Shown here: positions 7,643-7,924 of the stretch, piece by piece
Numbering within the stretch: the stretch's first letter is position 1
How the letters are laid out: each line of letters starts with the position of its first letter
Source of the DNA: an uncultured Bacillota bacterium
GTDB taxonomy: Bacteria > Bacillota > Clostridia > Peptostreptococcales > Anaerovoracaceae
Reading direction: 5' to 3'
Assembly: GCA_946541435.1 (NCBI GenBank)
Contig: CAMNJK010000065.1
Location: 1 to 7,924 of the forward strand
DNA: 7,924 nucleotides
Position numbers and translations under genes: made by a program
Notes under the pieces: generated by a model
Told to the model about the DNA's origin: nothing
Databases searched by the model: none
What the model saw: the letters and a program-made list of their open reading frames with translations, nothing else

Positions 7643-7660
7643 ATCGTTAATGACAATGAT
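7643..7660 (+). other. Possible small stem-loop at the 5' end of the efp transcript
   Basis: ATCGTT (7643-7648) can pair with AATGAT (7655-7660) as RNA with one G-U pair, around a 6-base loop. It sits between the predicted transcription start and the ribosome binding site. The stem is AU-rich and weak, and may lose its first bases depending on the true start. The same stretch contains a tandem AATGAC/AATGAT repeat. Confidence 0.25.
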
Positions 7661-7662
7661 AC

Positions 7663-7671
7663 GGAGAAAGG
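7663..7671 (+). promoter_or_regulatory. Ribosome binding site of efp
   Basis: GGAGAAAGG, ending 9 bases before ATG 7681. It supports that start, which also matches the usual EF-P N-terminus. Confidence 0.7.
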
Positions 7672-7680
7672 CGAGATACT

Positions 7681-7924
7681 ATGATTTATGCAAGTGATTT
7701 CAGAAAAGGCATTACGTTTGAGATAGATGGCGATCCCCATGTGGTACTGGACTTCCAGCACGTGAAACCCGGTAAGGGCGCAGCCTTCGTCAGAACAAAG
7801 CACAAGAACATCCTGACCGGCGCCATCAAGGAGGAATCCTTCAATCCGGAAGCCAAGTTCCCGAAAGCCCACATCGAGACCAAGTCCATGCAGTACCTGT
7901 ACAACGATGGTGAGCTCTACTACT
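7681..7924 (+). CDS. efp: Elongation factor P, N-terminal part (3' end outside window)
   Basis: EF-P enters the ribosomal E site and speeds peptide bond formation at polyproline stretches. The 81 visible residues, of a usual 185 or so, cover the KOW-like domain I and the beginning of the first OB domain. Clear matches are [13 protein letters not shown] (5-17), [20 protein letters not shown] (21-40), LTGAIKE and [14 protein letters not shown] (to the right edge). The tip of the loop is PGKG with Lys32, the position that carries a modification in many bacteria (5-aminopentanol in B. subtilis, beta-lysine in E. coli). The surrounding [10 protein letters not shown] is of the Bacillus type rather than the arginine (rhamnosylated) type. 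No modification genes are in view. The gene has its own promoter just upstream, so it need not depend on the operon. The frame is open to the window end. Confidence 0.97.
   Translation, partial: MIYASDFRKGITFEIDGDPHVVLDFQHVKPGKGAAFVRTKHKNILTGAIKEESFNPEAKFPKAHIETKSMQYLYNDGELYY

Noticed and set aside
7611..7680. A terminator between the YlbF-family gene and efp
   Set aside because: The T-rich stretch near 7627-7632 has no GC-rich stem before it and lies in the promoter spacer.
7650..7697. 15-residue upstream open frame overlapping the efp start out of frame
   Set aside because: No ribosome binding site precedes it and its frame runs through the efp ribosome binding site; likely chance, though a leader-peptide role cannot be fully excluded.

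Overview
The window is a dense block of housekeeping genes, all on the + strand, from what looks like a moderately GC-rich Clostridia-type member of the Bacillota, possibly Lachnospiraceae-like. This rests on the protein families (RNase J, a YlbF-family protein, a NadD-YqeK fusion, an RsfS-LeuS neighbour pair, an EF-P close to the Bacillus type), the strong AGGAG-type ribosome binding sites and the very short intergenic gaps. The species cannot be named from the sequence alone.

Layout: (1) 1-1215 is the C-terminal two thirds of aspS, cut by the window edge. (2) 1217-2407 is one gene encoding a NadD domain followed by a YqeK HD phosphohydrolase domain. (3) 2435-2779 is rsfS. (4) 2802-5273 is leuS, complete. 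(5) 5310-7253 encodes RNase J with a long, strongly basic N-terminal tail. (6) 7257-7610 encodes a small helical YlbF-family protein. (7) 7681-7924 is the start of efp, cut by the right edge. The gaps between aspS and the YlbF gene are 1, 27, 22, 36 and 3 bases, with no terminator or obvious promoter in them, so these six genes are probably co-transcribed. A near-consensus sigma-A promoter starts at the first base after the YlbF-gene stop codon and should drive efp separately.

The theme is translation and RNA turnover: two aminoacyl-tRNA synthetases, a ribosome-silencing factor, a ribosome rescue factor for polyproline stalls (EF-P), a 5' exonuclease/endonuclease for mRNA decay and a YlbF protein whose relatives act on mRNA processing. 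NAD synthesis and dinucleoside tetraphosphate breakdown come from the fused gene. No stretch longer than about 70 bases lacks a gene. There is no mobile element, CRISPR array, tRNA, rRNA, riboswitch or T-box in view.

I found no convincing new biological system. The points most worth a second look are the fused NadD-YqeK, the charged N-terminal tail of RNase J with its A-rich coding tract, the tight rnj-ylbF pairing, and the compact efp promoter and leader.
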